Below are positions 32,946 through 42,775 of a stretch of DNA of 64,000 bases, piece by piece. Source of the stretch: Lachnospiraceae bacterium (GTDB lineage Bacteria > Bacillota > Clostridia > Lachnospirales > Lachnospiraceae); contig CABJBK010000003.1 in the NCBI GenBank assembly GCA_902363825.1, positions 186,001-250,000 on the forward strand, written 5' to 3'. Both the position numbers and the translations under genes were made by a program. A model generated the notes under the pieces. The model made no database searches, was not told where the DNA came from, and saw only the letters and a program-made list of their open reading frames with translations. Position 1 is the first letter of the stretch; each line of letters opens with the position of its first letter.

Positions 32946-35468
32946 TCAGATCAGGTCTATAAATCGTGTTTCCGTTGTTCCGTCCTCGTATTCAAAGGTC
33001 ACCTCAATGCCCACCTGTCCATTCGTACCTTTTGAGAGATTCTCAGAGGCAATCTGCGCCGAAAAGGTATAGCACTGCCGGTTGGCGGGCGTTATGGTCT
33101 GTGAAAGACTCTTTGTGGTATTCAGCGCACCTTCGCATTTGAAGGAAGCCGTGCCGGATACGCCATTATCTGCATCCACGGTAAATCCGGAGTTTTGCCA
33201 GTAGGTAAGACCGGAATCTGCTCTGGAATTACGCAGGTGATTAAACGGCACCAGATCCTTCATTTCCTGACTGTCTATCAGATCGGTAGACTCCAGCGTA
33301 TCGGCTGCGCTATCCCAGCGTGAGGAGGAATCGCCCAGCTCCCGGAGGGTAGTGGAAAGTTCCAGCACCGTATTCCAAGGCTCCTGCAGGTTGTATTCCC
33401 TGCGGACGATTCTGGTCTTTACAGACAGGTTCAGGTCATCATCCTTCACCATGACCGTATCGCCCAGCGCCCATGTTTCATGTTCATAGCCGGTCAATAC
33501 TGACAGATCCATCGCCTTTAGCACATAGGAGATACGCGGAGAGGCATAGTCTGCAAGTCGCATGTTGGCATATTCCAGCATCTGATATGGATTGGTGAAG
33601 TTCGAGCAATCCAGCGTAGCAATTCGTATTTCGGAAGTATAGGTCGTGTCCTGCACATATTCGTTGCCGCCATTGATCGAAGCAAAGGTCATGCCGTCCT
33701 TGCCATAGGCGTAAAGCCTTGTAATCAGGTTGGTCGTATCAATGACGCGTTGGATGGATTTCATATTTTTCTTGTAGCAGAACAGCACGCCGGAATCCTC
33801 ACCGGAGAAGGTCAGGAGCTTCACGATCCTGTTTGCGTTATCAAAAATCAGGTCGCCGCCGTGAATGTTCTGTACTGCACGCAAAATTGCCAGCGCGTTT
33901 TTCTCAGAGCAAGTCCAAGTACGCTTTGTGGAGACATTAACCGTGCCCATATCCCAGTCAGTTCCCTGAAGAGCATAAGCTATCGGCACATCAGCCATGT
34001 CTGCGTTAAAGGTAATCTCATCCTTTTTCACGGAATAGGCAAGATCATAGAACGCCGCTTCTGCATAGACCGTGGTGATGGCCTTGCCGCTTTCTTCCTT
34101 GTCGTCCGTAATCGTGCGGATGCGATAGGTATCGCTGACAATACGCACGGTCTTTTCGTTATCGATATAGGCGCGTTTGCTGTCCTGAAACGGCAGCTTA
34201 AATTCCAGCTCATCCACGCCGTTGATCTCACTGGTCACGATGATGTCATAGGCGTTATCCAGCACAGCTTCTACATTCCCGTCTGAGTCCAGAATGACCG
34301 GTCTTGCATAGCCAAGTTTGGTATAGAGTGGCTTTGGATTATCGTACAGACTGATAGATGTCAGCGTAGGCGTCCTTGCTGTATTTGTGGTAGAAAGCGT
34401 GACGCGGTATTTGATGTATTTCCTTGTAGGAGATTCCAGCTCGCCGTTTGCACCGACAGCCTGCCACTCTGTCCAAGTGGAGAGGTCATCTGAGGTGGCT
34501 GTTTCCACAAGCGAGATAGAGGTCTCTCCCGGAGAGTAATCTGCTTTTACAGAAACTCTGCCGTTGCCAGTCACGCCACAGTCCCTTGCTGCAGTAATGA
34601 GCTGTCCGCTTGACGGATAGACAGAGTCTGTAGCTCGAAGCGTAACGACATCCGGTGTCGTCAGAGCGTCCACATCACCGGTCAGATCTGCACCGTTTGC
34701 GGAGAGCGATTCCAGAAAATATTCTGCAAGGTCATCGGCGGTTAGATCAGAATCACAGTCGAGGAACCAATCATCAAAGCCGCCTGCATACCAGTAGGAG
34801 TCTGCGTGCATTCCCCAGATGAGGTCAGCCACGCAGCTACGATTCAGCTCTCCGGTAAAGGTCAACACATTTGACTGCCAAATCGTGCCGGAGCTCTTAT
34901 CGCCAAGGATATACTGTGCTGTCTTGGCATTAGGCTTGATCACACAGGCGATAAAATACCAGTAACCGTTTAGCAAAGAGAATGATGGCGTTACCGACGT
35001 ATCGAGGATCAGAGAACCGGAGGAGTTATACAGCATAATTCTCGGTTTTCCTCTGATCAGCGACAGATAGAAAATCGGCTGTCCAGAACCATAGCGGGTA
35101 TTCAAGATCGGAGTATAGGTGTTGCCGACTGAATATGTCGTGGGCTTCATCCAGCCGCCGACCACGATGGTTTCACCGAGGCTTGAAAAGATGCTGCCGT
35201 CGTTTTCTACCTTCAGGTAGGTTTTCTCCGATGAAGGATTATTGATGTTCATCTGAAAATAGCGACCGAAATTGCCTGTTTTCATATCTGCGGTTGTTCC
35301 GCTCCAGTTATGAATATATGCCTTGCGATCCTTCCCGGAGGAATCCGCCAGATAATCATCTGCATCCGGTTCGGACTCGTTAAAACGCCAGAGACCGTCG
35401 GGAGCCCATGCAGCCGGGAACTCGCCGGTGAAGGCATCTTGGGTATTCAATATATTTTTAAGAGCCAT
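32946..35468 (-). CDS. Tail endopeptidase / tail-tip protein (Tal-like)
   Basis: The protein has 840 residues. Residues about 50-240 are a LamG-like beta sandwich (YFQMNINNPSSEKTYLKVEN, then FDDWFLDCDSDLTADDL). Residues about 290-380 have a fibronectin-like pattern. Residues about 390-690 match the phage tail-tip (prophage endopeptidase tail) family: DIIVTSEINGVDELEFKLPF, then a knob region ending with ETWALGDTVMVKDDDL. The C-terminus is a further beta domain. It binds or opens the cell wall after adsorption. Confidence 0.85.
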   Translation of the reverse strand: MALKNILNTQDAFTGEFPAAWAPDGLWRFNESEPDADDYLADSSGKDRKAYIHNWSGTTADMKTGNFGRYFQMNINNPSSEKTYLKVENDGSIFSSLGETIVVGGWMKPTTYSVGNTYTPILNTRYGSGQPIFYLSLIRGKPRIMLYNSSGSLILDTSVTPSFSLLNGYWYFIACVIKPNAKTAQYILGDKSSGTIWQSNVLTFTGELNRSCVADLIWGMHADSYWYAGGFDDWFLDCDSDLTADDLAEYFLESLSANGADLTGDVDALTTPDVVTLRATDSVYPSSGQLITAARDCGVTGNGRVSVKADYSPGETSISLVETATSDDLSTWTEWQAVGANGELESPTRKYIKYRVTLSTTNTARTPTLTSISLYDNPKPLYTKLGYARPVILDSDGNVEAVLDNAYDIIVTSEINGVDELEFKLPFQDSKRAYIDNEKTVRIVSDTYRIRTITDDKEESGKAITTVYAEAAFYDLAYSVKKDEITFNADMADVPIAYALQGTDWDMGTVNVSTKRTWTCSEKNALAILRAVQNIHGGDLIFDNANRIVKLLTFSGEDSGVLFCYKKNMKSIQRVIDTTNLITRLYAYGKDGMTFASINGGNEYVQDTTYTSEIRIATLDCSNFTNPYQMLEYANMRLADYASPRISYVLKAMDLSVLTGYEHETWALGDTVMVKDDDLNLSVKTRIVRREYNLQEPWNTVLELSTTLRELGDSSSRWDSAADTLESTDLIDSQEMKDLVPFNHLRNSRADSGLTYWQNSGFTVDADNGVSGTASFKCEGALNTTKSLSQTITPANRQCYTFSAQIASENLSKGTNGQVGIEVTFEYEDGTTETRFIDLI

Positions 35469-35474
35469 GCAATA

Positions 35475-36254
35475 TCACCTCCAGCGGCTTCTGGCTTGAA
35501 TGTTCAGTTCCGTAAATGTTGTACTCGTACCGACCACAGCAATCACGATGGTATTATCTCCCGTATTTAAGACCGGGAAATTCAGCTCCGACAAAAGCGG
35601 GAGACCGTTTCGGAGGGTTTCTCCATTAGAATCAACTACTTTTGCCGTCATCAGATCGGAGTCAATAATCAATGTTTCTCCGGCGGCAAGCCGTCCAATG
35701 ATCTGAAGCTCGCTGCCGTTTGTGGTTATGGAGATATACGAGTCCGTCCCGGAAGGAATTACACCCGTTAAGGAGTAGACCGGGTAGGACTCGATATTCC
35801 CAAGAGTGCGAGACGCAGTAAAGGTTCCGGTTTCCGCAAAATCAAAGGTCTCGTCTGATATGGCATAGCCATAAGGGTCTGGGCAGAAAAATTCCAAATC
35901 GAAGGTGCAGGAATTACGGACTGCCCGGTCAAAGGAGAATCCGGACGTAAGCCTTGCTTCATACACTCGTCCCGGTTCCTTGTCCAGAATGAGCTGGCAG
36001 AGGCCGTTATCCGGATTCAGCCATTCAATAATAGCGTCCTTCTTTGAAAGAAACTGCTCGTCTGTTTTTCCCGGAGGAATGAAGCAGGAAATCAGTATCT
36101 TTCGCTCGGATACCGTTTCTCCGAAATCAAATACACCGTGCCGTCCGGGCATGGTGATCGTGTTGTTCCTAAGATCCGGCATCCGGTATTCGTTTGTAAT
36201 TCTTGTCGCAAGTCCCATAGACTGGGAGGTTGTTCCGTTAAATGAAAATCCCAT
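35475..36254 (-). CDS. Distal tail protein (Dit)
   Basis: The protein has 259 residues, the usual size. MGFSFNGTTSQSMGLATR is the typical N-terminus of the phage tail family (Dit). It joins the tail tube to the tip and lies between the tape measure and Tal-like genes, the classical place. Confidence 0.9.
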   Translation of the reverse strand: MGFSFNGTTSQSMGLATRITNEYRMPDLRNNTITMPGRHGVFDFGETVSERKILISCFIPPGKTDEQFLSKKDAIIEWLNPDNGLCQLILDKEPGRVYEARLTSGFSFDRAVRNSCTFDLEFFCPDPYGYAISDETFDFAETGTFTASRTLGNIESYPVYSLTGVIPSGTDSYISITTNGSELQIIGRLAAGETLIIDSDLMTAKVVDSNGETLRNGLPLLSELNFPVLNTGDNTIVIAVVGTSTTFTELNIQARSRWR

Positions 36255-36255
36255 G

Positions 36256-38976
36256 TTACACCAGTCCTTTCGCCCTGCGCCCGGCAGTCAGCAGAGTATT
36301 GAGCTGCTGAGAAATCTTCCGGATATCGTCGTCGCTTCTGACACTCATTTCCTCGATATTGATGAGAGGCTGGTCACCTGAAACACTGAGAGTAGCGCTG
36401 CTTACTGCATCCTGAATCATGGAGCGCAGCGAGCTCACACCGACCACAGCTTCATCACCGGCCTCACCGCCGCCAAGAAGCGTGCCGCCGCTCTGGCCGA
36501 AGATGGTCGCATCCTTTAAGATCATGCCGCCGGACATCGCCTTCTTATACCAGTCCACAGAAAAGTGCGGTATGGATGGCGGGTTCAGCGAAAAGCTGCC
36601 TGTGATGGAGAAATGCGGCAGCTTGATCTTCGGCAGGCTCCAGCTGAAATTGAATACGCTCTTTAGCTTGTTTACGATGCCGGATACCGTGCTCCAGATG
36701 GTATTGAACACATTCGAGATGGTACTCTTGATTCCATTTACGATATTGGACACCGTGCTCTTGATCGCATTGAAGCCGTTGCTGATGCCGGATTTCATGG
36801 TATTCACCACATTCATGACCGCGCTCTTTATGCCGTTCCAAACGGAAGTGACCACGCTCTTTACGGCATTGAAAATCGTAGAGGTCGTAGTCTTGATGGC
36901 ATTCCATGCGGTGGTGATGACCGTCTTTATGGCATTCACGACAGTTTCAACAGCTGTTTTTATCGCGTTCCAAACAGTAGTAACCACGGTTTTTATCACG
37001 TTCAGGACGGTTTCGATGATCGTCTTGTAGATATTGAAGTAAGTAGTCACCACAGTTTTGATTGCATTGAATATTGTTTCAAAAAAGCTCTTGATGCCAT
37101 TCCAGATCGTAGAGATAACCGTCTTTATGGCATTCATCACGGTTTCGACCGTGCTTTTTATCGTATTCCAAGCTGTGGTAAGAAAACTGCTGATTGCATT
37201 TACCACAGTGGTGAAGGTGTTCTTTATTACCTCCCAGACACTGACGAAGAAGTCCTTGATCGCCGTCCATACAGTAATGGCGATCTCCTTGACCTTTTCC
37301 CAGAGGTTGATCCAGAATTCTCTGAAGCCCTCGCAGTTGTTCCACAGGTAGATAAATGCAGCTACCAGTAGACCGATGGCCGTAATGATCAGGCCTATCG
37401 GATTTGCCGCCATGACAGCATTCAGACCAGCCATCGCCGTCTTTACTCCGGCCATAGCAGTGGTAACAGTAGGAATAATCGTCATAATGGTACCAACAGC
37501 GGATATAACTTTGCCGACGATTATAAGTACCGGCCCGATTGCAGCAGCCACGAGCGCAATTTTTACGATCATCTGCTGCATAGGCTCTCCGAGGTTGTTC
37601 CACCATTCGGCGAGGGATTTTAGCTTGTCAGAGAGCTCTTTTAGGACAGGAGCAAGAACTGACATCAGGGAGTTGCCGACCTCTGCACCGGTTTCCTTCA
37701 GAGAATTCATCGTCATCTGAAACTGGTCAATCGGGTCGAGAGTCTCATTGAAGGTGTTCTCGACACTGCCTTCAAAATCTCCGAGGAAGCTGGAGAAATC
37801 CGACAGGTTGAGCTTTCCGGTCTGCACGGCATTATAAATGGAGGCACCGGCCTTACTTCCGAAAAGGTCATAAGCCGCTTGCAGCTTTTCTGCATCGCTG
37901 CCGCTTCCCTGCATGGTAGCAGAAAATTCCGCAAGCACCTGATCCAGTGTTTTACCGTCTGCCGTTGCATTCTTCATGGCAGTCTTTAAACCCATCATAG
38001 CGGCAGAGGTATCAAGACCGGACATTTCAACCATGCCCATAAAGCCAGCGGCCTGCTGGGCAGTGAGTCCCATTTCCTTCAGCTGCGCGGCATTGGAGGA
38101 GAGGGCGTTTGCCAGTGTATCCATATCAATGCCGGTGGCCTGACCGGTGGCATTTAAAGCATCCAGAAGATTATCCGCCTCAGAAGCGTCCATGCCGAAG
38201 GCGTTCATGACGGAGGATACATTGTCGATAGATGTCGAAACATCGGTATCATTGAGCTGGGCAAACTTGATGAATTTTGCCGAGAGGTCATCCAGCGCCT
38301 GCCCGGTCAGGCCGAAACGGGTGTTGACCTCGCCGACAGCAGCACCGGCAGTTTCAAAGTCCGTCGGTATCTCCGTGGCGAGGTCTTTTACGATCTGGCA
38401 CATATCCTCCAGCTCATCGCCGGTAGCACCAGTTTTCTGCGCAACGATGTCGAGGCCAGCATCCACCTCGTTAAAGGCAGCAATGGAGGCAGCACCGATG
38501 GCGACAATGGGAGCCGTTACATGCGTCGATAGGCTCGTGCCGACATCAGATATTTTCCCGCCGACCTCCTGCAGTTTAGAGCCGGTCGCCCGGAGTGTTG
38601 CCGTGATAGAAGTATCTGTTTCCCGACACTGCTGTTCGAGGTTTTTGAGCTCGTTTTCGGTCTCTATGATCTCACGCTGCCATGCATCATATTGCTGCTG
38701 GGTGACGGTACCGTTTTTAAGTCCAGCATCCATCTGGTCTTGCACGGACTTCAGCTGTGTGAGCTTTTCCTTCGTTTCGGAGACTGCCTGTTGTAGGAGC
38801 TTCTGTTTCTGTTCGAGCAGCGCGGTATTTGTCGGGTCGAGCTTTAGGAGTTTGTTGACGTCCTTTAGCTGCGACTGAGTTGATTTGATTTCTTTGTTTA
38901 CGCCGGAGAGGGCTTTGGAAAGGCCGGTCGTATCGCCGCCGATTTCCACGGTTATGCCTTTTATTCTGTCAGCCAT
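36256..38976 (-). CDS. Tail tape measure protein
   Basis: The protein has 906 residues. It begins with a coiled coil (VEIGGDTTGLSKALSGVNKE), then TP901-type tape-measure sequence (LNATGQATGIDMDTLANAL) and two to three membrane-like segments near residues 480-550. Residues about 585-770 are made of an 11-residue repeat with Trp or Phe at fixed spacing (TTVWNAIKT units). Repeat number sets tail length in such proteins. It follows the chaperone genes. Confidence 0.95.
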   Translation of the reverse strand: MADRIKGITVEIGGDTTGLSKALSGVNKEIKSTQSQLKDVNKLLKLDPTNTALLEQKQKLLQQAVSETKEKLTQLKSVQDQMDAGLKNGTVTQQQYDAWQREIIETENELKNLEQQCRETDTSITATLRATGSKLQEVGGKISDVGTSLSTHVTAPIVAIGAASIAAFNEVDAGLDIVAQKTGATGDELEDMCQIVKDLATEIPTDFETAGAAVGEVNTRFGLTGQALDDLSAKFIKFAQLNDTDVSTSIDNVSSVMNAFGMDASEADNLLDALNATGQATGIDMDTLANALSSNAAQLKEMGLTAQQAAGFMGMVEMSGLDTSAAMMGLKTAMKNATADGKTLDQVLAEFSATMQGSGSDAEKLQAAYDLFGSKAGASIYNAVQTGKLNLSDFSSFLGDFEGSVENTFNETLDPIDQFQMTMNSLKETGAEVGNSLMSVLAPVLKELSDKLKSLAEWWNNLGEPMQQMIVKIALVAAAIGPVLIIVGKVISAVGTIMTIIPTVTTAMAGVKTAMAGLNAVMAANPIGLIITAIGLLVAAFIYLWNNCEGFREFWINLWEKVKEIAITVWTAIKDFFVSVWEVIKNTFTTVVNAISSFLTTAWNTIKSTVETVMNAIKTVISTIWNGIKSFFETIFNAIKTVVTTYFNIYKTIIETVLNVIKTVVTTVWNAIKTAVETVVNAIKTVITTAWNAIKTTTSTIFNAVKSVVTSVWNGIKSAVMNVVNTMKSGISNGFNAIKSTVSNIVNGIKSTISNVFNTIWSTVSGIVNKLKSVFNFSWSLPKIKLPHFSITGSFSLNPPSIPHFSVDWYKKAMSGGMILKDATIFGQSGGTLLGGGEAGDEAVVGVSSLRSMIQDAVSSATLSVSGDQPLINIEEMSVRSDDDIRKISQQLNTLLTAGRRAKGLV

Positions 38977-38994
38977 GCGATGACCTCCTTCCTG

Positions 38995-39159
38995 TTAAAA
39001 TCGATCCATCTGCTCCTGTGTCGCGAGCGCAGGATAGTTGAAATCGTCGTTGCTCATTTCTGCATACATGTCATTGACAGTCCCGATAGTGAGCAGGTCG
39101 AGCTCCGAGATGGAAAGCCCGATCTGCACACACCGGAGTAAAAAGAGCGGGGTTGTCAT
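38995..39159 (-). CDS. Tail assembly chaperone T extension, made by frameshift
   Basis: The frame of 54 residues (TPLFLLRCVQIGLSISELDL, ending MDRF) overlaps the end of the preceding chaperone gene. Such T frames are made as a -1 fusion with G in tailed phages. A run of eight A at the slippery site lies in the shared region. Its own ATG overlaps the G stop (ATGA), so independent start is also possible. The fusion would have about 179 residues. Confidence 0.8.
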   Translation of the reverse strand: MTTPLFLLRCVQIGLSISELDLLTIGTVNDMYAEMSNDDFNYPALATQEQMDRF

Positions 39160-39533
39160 TTCCCGCTCTGTCGGATGATGTTTTTTTTAGATTCCACCTG
39201 CTGTTCCACATTGAGTCCCCACAGCTCGATGATCTGAGGCAGGATTTCATAAATGGAGAAGGTGTTGAACTGGTCGAGCCAGTCCTCCGGAGTATCCGGG
39301 ACATCAGGATTCTGATGCTTTGCCATCAGCCATGCGATGTTCTCAAAAAGCTCCAGACTGAAAGTGTCCAGATTGGAGCTTTCTGCGTCGTTTTCATCGA
39401 TGCCTTTCTGCAGCTCGTTTAAATCCTTGTAAATATCCCTGTGGAACTTATTTCTGTAAAGGCGAGGAATGGCGGCTGAGGCGCGGAACTGCACCTCTTT
39501 GCCGTCAACCTCGATTGTTTTTGTTACTGCCAT
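39156..39533 (-). CDS. Tail assembly chaperone G
   Basis: The protein has 125 residues (MAVTKTIEVDGKEVQFRAS, then PRLYRNKFHRDIYKDL). This is the family that precedes the tape measure gene. It binds the tape measure during assembly. Near its end GAA-TCT is followed by AAAAAAAAC, a likely -1 frameshift site. Confidence 0.88.
   Translation of the reverse strand: MAVTKTIEVDGKEVQFRASAAIPRLYRNKFHRDIYKDLNELQKGIDENDAESSNLDTFSLELFENIAWLMAKHQNPDVPDTPEDWLDQFNTFSIYEILPQIIELWGLNVEQQVESKKNIIRQSGK
39180..39188 (-). promoter_or_regulatory. Slippery site for -1 programmed frameshift
   Basis: On the minus strand eight A residues are followed by C, so two AAA codons (Lys116 and Lys117 of G) can slip back by one base. 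Reading then passes through KHHPTERE into the T frame. Confidence 0.75.
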
Positions 39534-39544
39534 ATCGCGCCTCC

Positions 39545-40129
39545 TTATTCACCGCTACTTACTGAAGCACTCGGCTCATATACAGAGCTGTACCAAGCGT
39601 CGTAAACAGCATTTGTAGTGTTCGTACCGGTTTTGACCTTCACAATGCCGGAAGGGAGCGGAGAAGCTGTGATGGAGAGCGTCTCTGTCTGCACCTCGGT
39701 AGAGTCCTCCTTGGTGCTGCCGGTGACAGAAGGGCGGGTCGCGCTGCAGTAATACATGCAGTGACGGATCTTTCTCTGGTCGCCAGAAAACTCAAAAAGC
39801 AGTGCGAAATGCTCCGGCTCTACATCCTTGTTCTCAACAATGACGCCGTTTGCATCCTCAGTCTCATGCATGACATCCGTAAGAAAGCTCTCCGGGATCA
39901 GCGCCAGTTCAAAGTCGCCGGAATAGCCGTTGTTGTTTGAAACCATGTAATATACGGAGTCGTCCGCATAGAATGGATCATTATCTCCCTCAGCATCCAG
40001 CGAAAGGGATACGGCACCGGGCATTGCTACAGGCGTTCCAAAGGTAACAGTACCGTCTGCGGCAAGCGTAGCAATGGCGTAGTGGCAGTTTTTAAGGCCG
40101 AACTTGACCTTGTTACTCGTGTTAGACAT
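39545..40129 (-). CDS. Major tail protein (phi13 type)
   Basis: The protein has 194 residues from the ATG preceded by GAGG; a longer in-frame start has no ribosome-binding site. MSNTSNKVKFGLKNCHYAIA and the AMPGAVSLSLDAEGD and FALLFEF segments match siphophage tail tube proteins. It polymerises around the tape measure. Confidence 0.9.
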   Translation of the reverse strand: MSNTSNKVKFGLKNCHYAIATLAADGTVTFGTPVAMPGAVSLSLDAEGDNDPFYADDSVYYMVSNNNGYSGDFELALIPESFLTDVMHETEDANGVIVENKDVEPEHFALLFEFSGDQRKIRHCMYYCSATRPSVTGSTKEDSTEVQTETLSITASPLPSGIVKVKTGTNTTNAVYDAWYSSVYEPSASVSSGE

Positions 40130-40134
40130 AGTTT

Positions 40135-40461
40135 TTAACCTCCTATAATCTGTGTTTGATATAAGACCTCGTACAGCTTCTCCGACTCGATCCATACCTC
40201 AGATTTCTCATAAGGCAGGTCGTGGGCGATTAAGATGTCCTCGATCTGGGTTTCTGTTTCCGGGTCTTTTACGTCCGTGTATAATTCGATGTTCAGCTCA
40301 TCAATTTTCTTGAACACCGTGTCATCCGCGAACATATTGTCAGAGCCCGGATATAGAAAAACGAGGAAGGGTGGGTCTGGTGACTCGCCTTCGGCAAAAT
40401 GGTCGTAGGCAAGCGGCAGACCGGCTTCCTCTAACATGGTGATTACATCGTCGTATGTCAT
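40135..40461 (-). CDS. Head-tail joining or tail completion protein
   Basis: The protein has 108 residues (TYDDVITMLEEAGLPLAYDH). It stands between the HK97 gp10-like and tail tube genes, where the tail terminator gene is found. It overlaps its upstream neighbour by 4 bp. The family match is weaker than for its neighbours. Confidence 0.72.
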   Translation of the reverse strand: MTYDDVITMLEEAGLPLAYDHFAEGESPDPPFLVFLYPGSDNMFADDTVFKKIDELNIELYTDVKDPETETQIEDILIAHDLPYEKSEVWIESEKLYEVLYQTQIIGG

Positions 40462-40844
40462 GATCCACCTCCCAGCTTCTGCTTGATGGTATTGACGAGC
40501 TTTTCGTTTCCGCGCTCCTCGGCTGAGGCGATATGAGGCTGTGCCGGAACACGTCCGCCGCCTTGTTTCACATGCCCGTGCTCCAGAAGGTGTGCCAGCT
40601 GATAGCGGTTCCTCGAATGCACTACAAGATCAATGCTCTGTGAATCCTCATGCATATTTTTGACTGCCCAGCTTTTCTTGTATTTGCCGGTATCGACCGG
40701 AGCGCCTGCCTGAATATCCTTACGGACGGAAGCAGCAGTTTCTTTCACAGCGGCCTTCATGTCATCTGTGGCGAGCTTTGAATATTTTTCGAGTTCCTCC
40801 ATAATGGCGTCGCCCATCTCGTTTATTGATACATTTCTACTCAT
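40458..40844 (-). CDS. HK97 gp10-like tail-completion protein
   Basis: The protein has 128 residues. MSRNVSINEMGDAIMEELEK and the GAPVDTGKYKKSWAVK segment are typical of the gp10 family, with the conserved D-T-G-x-L/Y-K. It sits at the head-tail interface. It overlaps the next and previous genes by 4 bp. Confidence 0.9.
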   Translation of the reverse strand: MSRNVSINEMGDAIMEELEKYSKLATDDMKAAVKETAASVRKDIQAGAPVDTGKYKKSWAVKNMHEDSQSIDLVVHSRNRYQLAHLLEHGHVKQGGGRVPAQPHIASAEERGNEKLVNTIKQKLGGGS

Positions 40845-41173
40845 GCGTTCTTCTCCAGTTTGCAGTTGAATTTCAGGCTGTTATGCTTATAGCCCATCGG
40901 ATTCACATAGGTGATGTTGTAGGTGCGGCCTTCCGCGATGATCCGGTATTTTGTCGATTCCACATCCGCAAGCTCAGAGCAGTAGCGGCAGGTGAAGTCC
41001 AGCGATTCCTCCGGATTGATGACTACACCGGAAGATTCGGAACCGGAGCTCGTGCCGACAGTCGCCCAGCAGGAGAAATAATCCGCCCAGCCGGTTTTGT
41101 GGTTTCCGTATTTGTCGACGATGACCGTATTTTTCTGGAAAGTGACGCGCACCCTCATAGCTGCTATATTCAT
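40841..41173 (-). CDS. Head closure protein
   Basis: The protein has 110 residues (MRVRVTFQKNTVIVDKYGNH, then TGWADYFSCWATV). The order beta strand, Trp-rich turn and TYNITYVNPM tail fits SPP1 gp16-type head closure proteins. It seals the portal after packaging. Confidence 0.85.
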   Translation of the reverse strand: MNIAAMRVRVTFQKNTVIVDKYGNHKTGWADYFSCWATVGTSSGSESSGVVINPEESLDFTCRYCSELADVESTKYRIIAEGRTYNITYVNPMGYKHNSLKFNCKLEKNA

Positions 41174-41505
41174 GAAAACGCTCCTTCCCGTATTGCAAAA
41201 AGAAGTGAGCGTAGTGTCATGGTAAGAGCATGGTGGTCGGCTTCCTCCCTGTGCTCAAAGAGATAGGCACAGGTATAGAGGATAGCGACCTTCATGGTTT
41301 CCCGGATTGCAGACAGCTCCGCTTCGGTATATTCATCAGAAGAAGTAGCATCGGAGTCGATCGCTTCCCACTGATCATCCGAAAGTCTTGCAATATCAAT
41401 ACATAAGCGAATTGCGGAGGCCAAGAGGATACCGACCGTGGCATCCTCATCCGACGAATCTACGCGCAGATAGGCCTTCGCATCTTCAGTTGAAATCAAA
41501 GCCAC
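41170..41505 (-). CDS. Head-tail connector protein (gp6-like)
   Basis: The protein has 111 residues (STEDAKAYLRVDSSDEDATV). It is helical with LAYTCAYLFEHR-like pattern (AILYTCAYLFEHREEAD), typical of gp6/gp15 connector proteins. It follows the capsid gene. Confidence 0.88.
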   Translation of the reverse strand: MALISTEDAKAYLRVDSSDEDATVGILLASAIRLCIDIARLSDDQWEAIDSDATSSDEYTEAELSAIRETMKVAILYTCAYLFEHREEADHHALTMTLRSLLFAIREGAFS

Positions 41506-41524
41506 GGTCGTTCACCTCCCTGCC

Positions 41525-42760
41525 TTAAGAACCGGAAGTTGCCTTCATGTCAAGAATCTTGATGCCTTCGGAAAGGATCAACTTGCCGTCAACACGCTCC
41601 GTGCAGGTAAAGCCGACCTGACCGTTGGTAGCGTAAAGTTCATTGAGGCGCTTGATCGTGCGACCGGCTCTATCAGCGATCCAGTAGCAGGAGAAGTCGC
41701 CGAATGCGATGGCTCTTGCGCCTGCGGCCATTGTAGGTACCTTCGGAGAGGTGTAGAGCGGATAGCCAAGCAGTCTGTCGGGCTCTCCGGCAGTAAGTGC
41801 AGGCTGCCATACATAGACGCCGTTCAGATCCTTGAGCTTTCTGATAGCTGCGACAGTTGCATCGTTCATGAGGAACTTCGCCTTGCTGCGATATGGTGCC
41901 TTGAGAGAGTACACAAGGCTGATCAGCTCATCGGCGGTAATTGCCGTAGCGGAAGCTGCGGTTACGCCGGAAGGAGCACCACCTGCGGTAGAAGGGATGA
42001 ACAGGCCAGTAGGTCTGTCGATAGCCGTCTGGCCGGTCTGCACAGCACCGTTGATGAAGGCATCCTCTTCAGCTTCACCGAAGGCGCGACCGAATTCCTC
42101 GGAGATGTAGCCTTCGATATCAAAGAAGCTGTCGGAAAGCAGCTCGTCGGACACCTTGATGAGGTCAGTCAGCTTAAAAGCGTCAATGCTGGTCTGCGCG
42201 AAGGTCGGATTGCTCTCGGTGTAGGCACCGTTCTCAGCAGTCCACGCCGCCTGCGTGTGACCATTTGCCACGGGGATCTTGCGCTCGTTCTGTGTGGTGA
42301 TGACCTTGCAGCCGATAGTACGCATGATGTTGTTTTCATTGAGCGCCTGAACAAGGGTGTGCTCGAATTCAATCGGAACAAGGTATCCGCCGTTTGCATC
42401 GGTTCCTTCCTCAAGGACATCGCGGATTGCGGGATTGCCGGGATGACGGATGTTGTCCCAGAAGGCCTTTTTATAGGCTGCAGAAGCTCTGCCGGGCTTA
42501 TCCTCCGGTTCATCCTTTACACCGGGCTTTCCGGTGAGCGGAGTAGAAGTCGGTGCGCTCATCATCTTGTCGATCTGCTCCTGACGCTGCAGGCGCTCGA
42601 TATCCTTGGTGAGGTCGGTGACTTCCTTTTCCATCTTGTCGTAGGTTGCGGCATCCTCCGCAGAAACCATGCCGCCGTTCTGAGAGTGGCTATTAAGAAA
42701 CGCCTTAGCGGCCTCCCACGCCTTCGCTCTCTTGTCCATGAGTTCCATAATCTGAGTCAT
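41525..42760 (-). CDS. Major capsid protein (HK97 fold)
   Basis: The protein has 411 residues. Residues 1-100 form a coiled coil with a Glu/Lys-rich scaffold-like part that is probably cut off by the ClpP-like protease next door. The HK97 fold follows (EEGTDANGGYLVPIEFEHTL, later FINGAVQTGQTAIDRPTGLF). It forms the capsid shell. Confidence 0.95.
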   Translation of the reverse strand: MTQIMELMDKRAKAWEAAKAFLNSHSQNGGMVSAEDAATYDKMEKEVTDLTKDIERLQRQEQIDKMMSAPTSTPLTGKPGVKDEPEDKPGRASAAYKKAFWDNIRHPGNPAIRDVLEEGTDANGGYLVPIEFEHTLVQALNENNIMRTIGCKVITTQNERKIPVANGHTQAAWTAENGAYTESNPTFAQTSIDAFKLTDLIKVSDELLSDSFFDIEGYISEEFGRAFGEAEEDAFINGAVQTGQTAIDRPTGLFIPSTAGGAPSGVTAASATAITADELISLVYSLKAPYRSKAKFLMNDATVAAIRKLKDLNGVYVWQPALTAGEPDRLLGYPLYTSPKVPTMAAGARAIAFGDFSCYWIADRAGRTIKRLNELYATNGQVGFTCTERVDGKLILSEGIKILDMKATSGS

Positions 42761-42775
42761 AATAAAAATCCTCCT

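Noticed and set aside
29694..35468. Diversity-generating retroelement acting on tail proteins
   Set aside because: No reverse transcriptase and no template/variable repeat pair seen.
36600..37250. Short tandem repeats that might be a CRISPR array
   Set aside because: They encode the 11-residue repeat of the tape measure protein in frame, with diverged units and no unique spacers.
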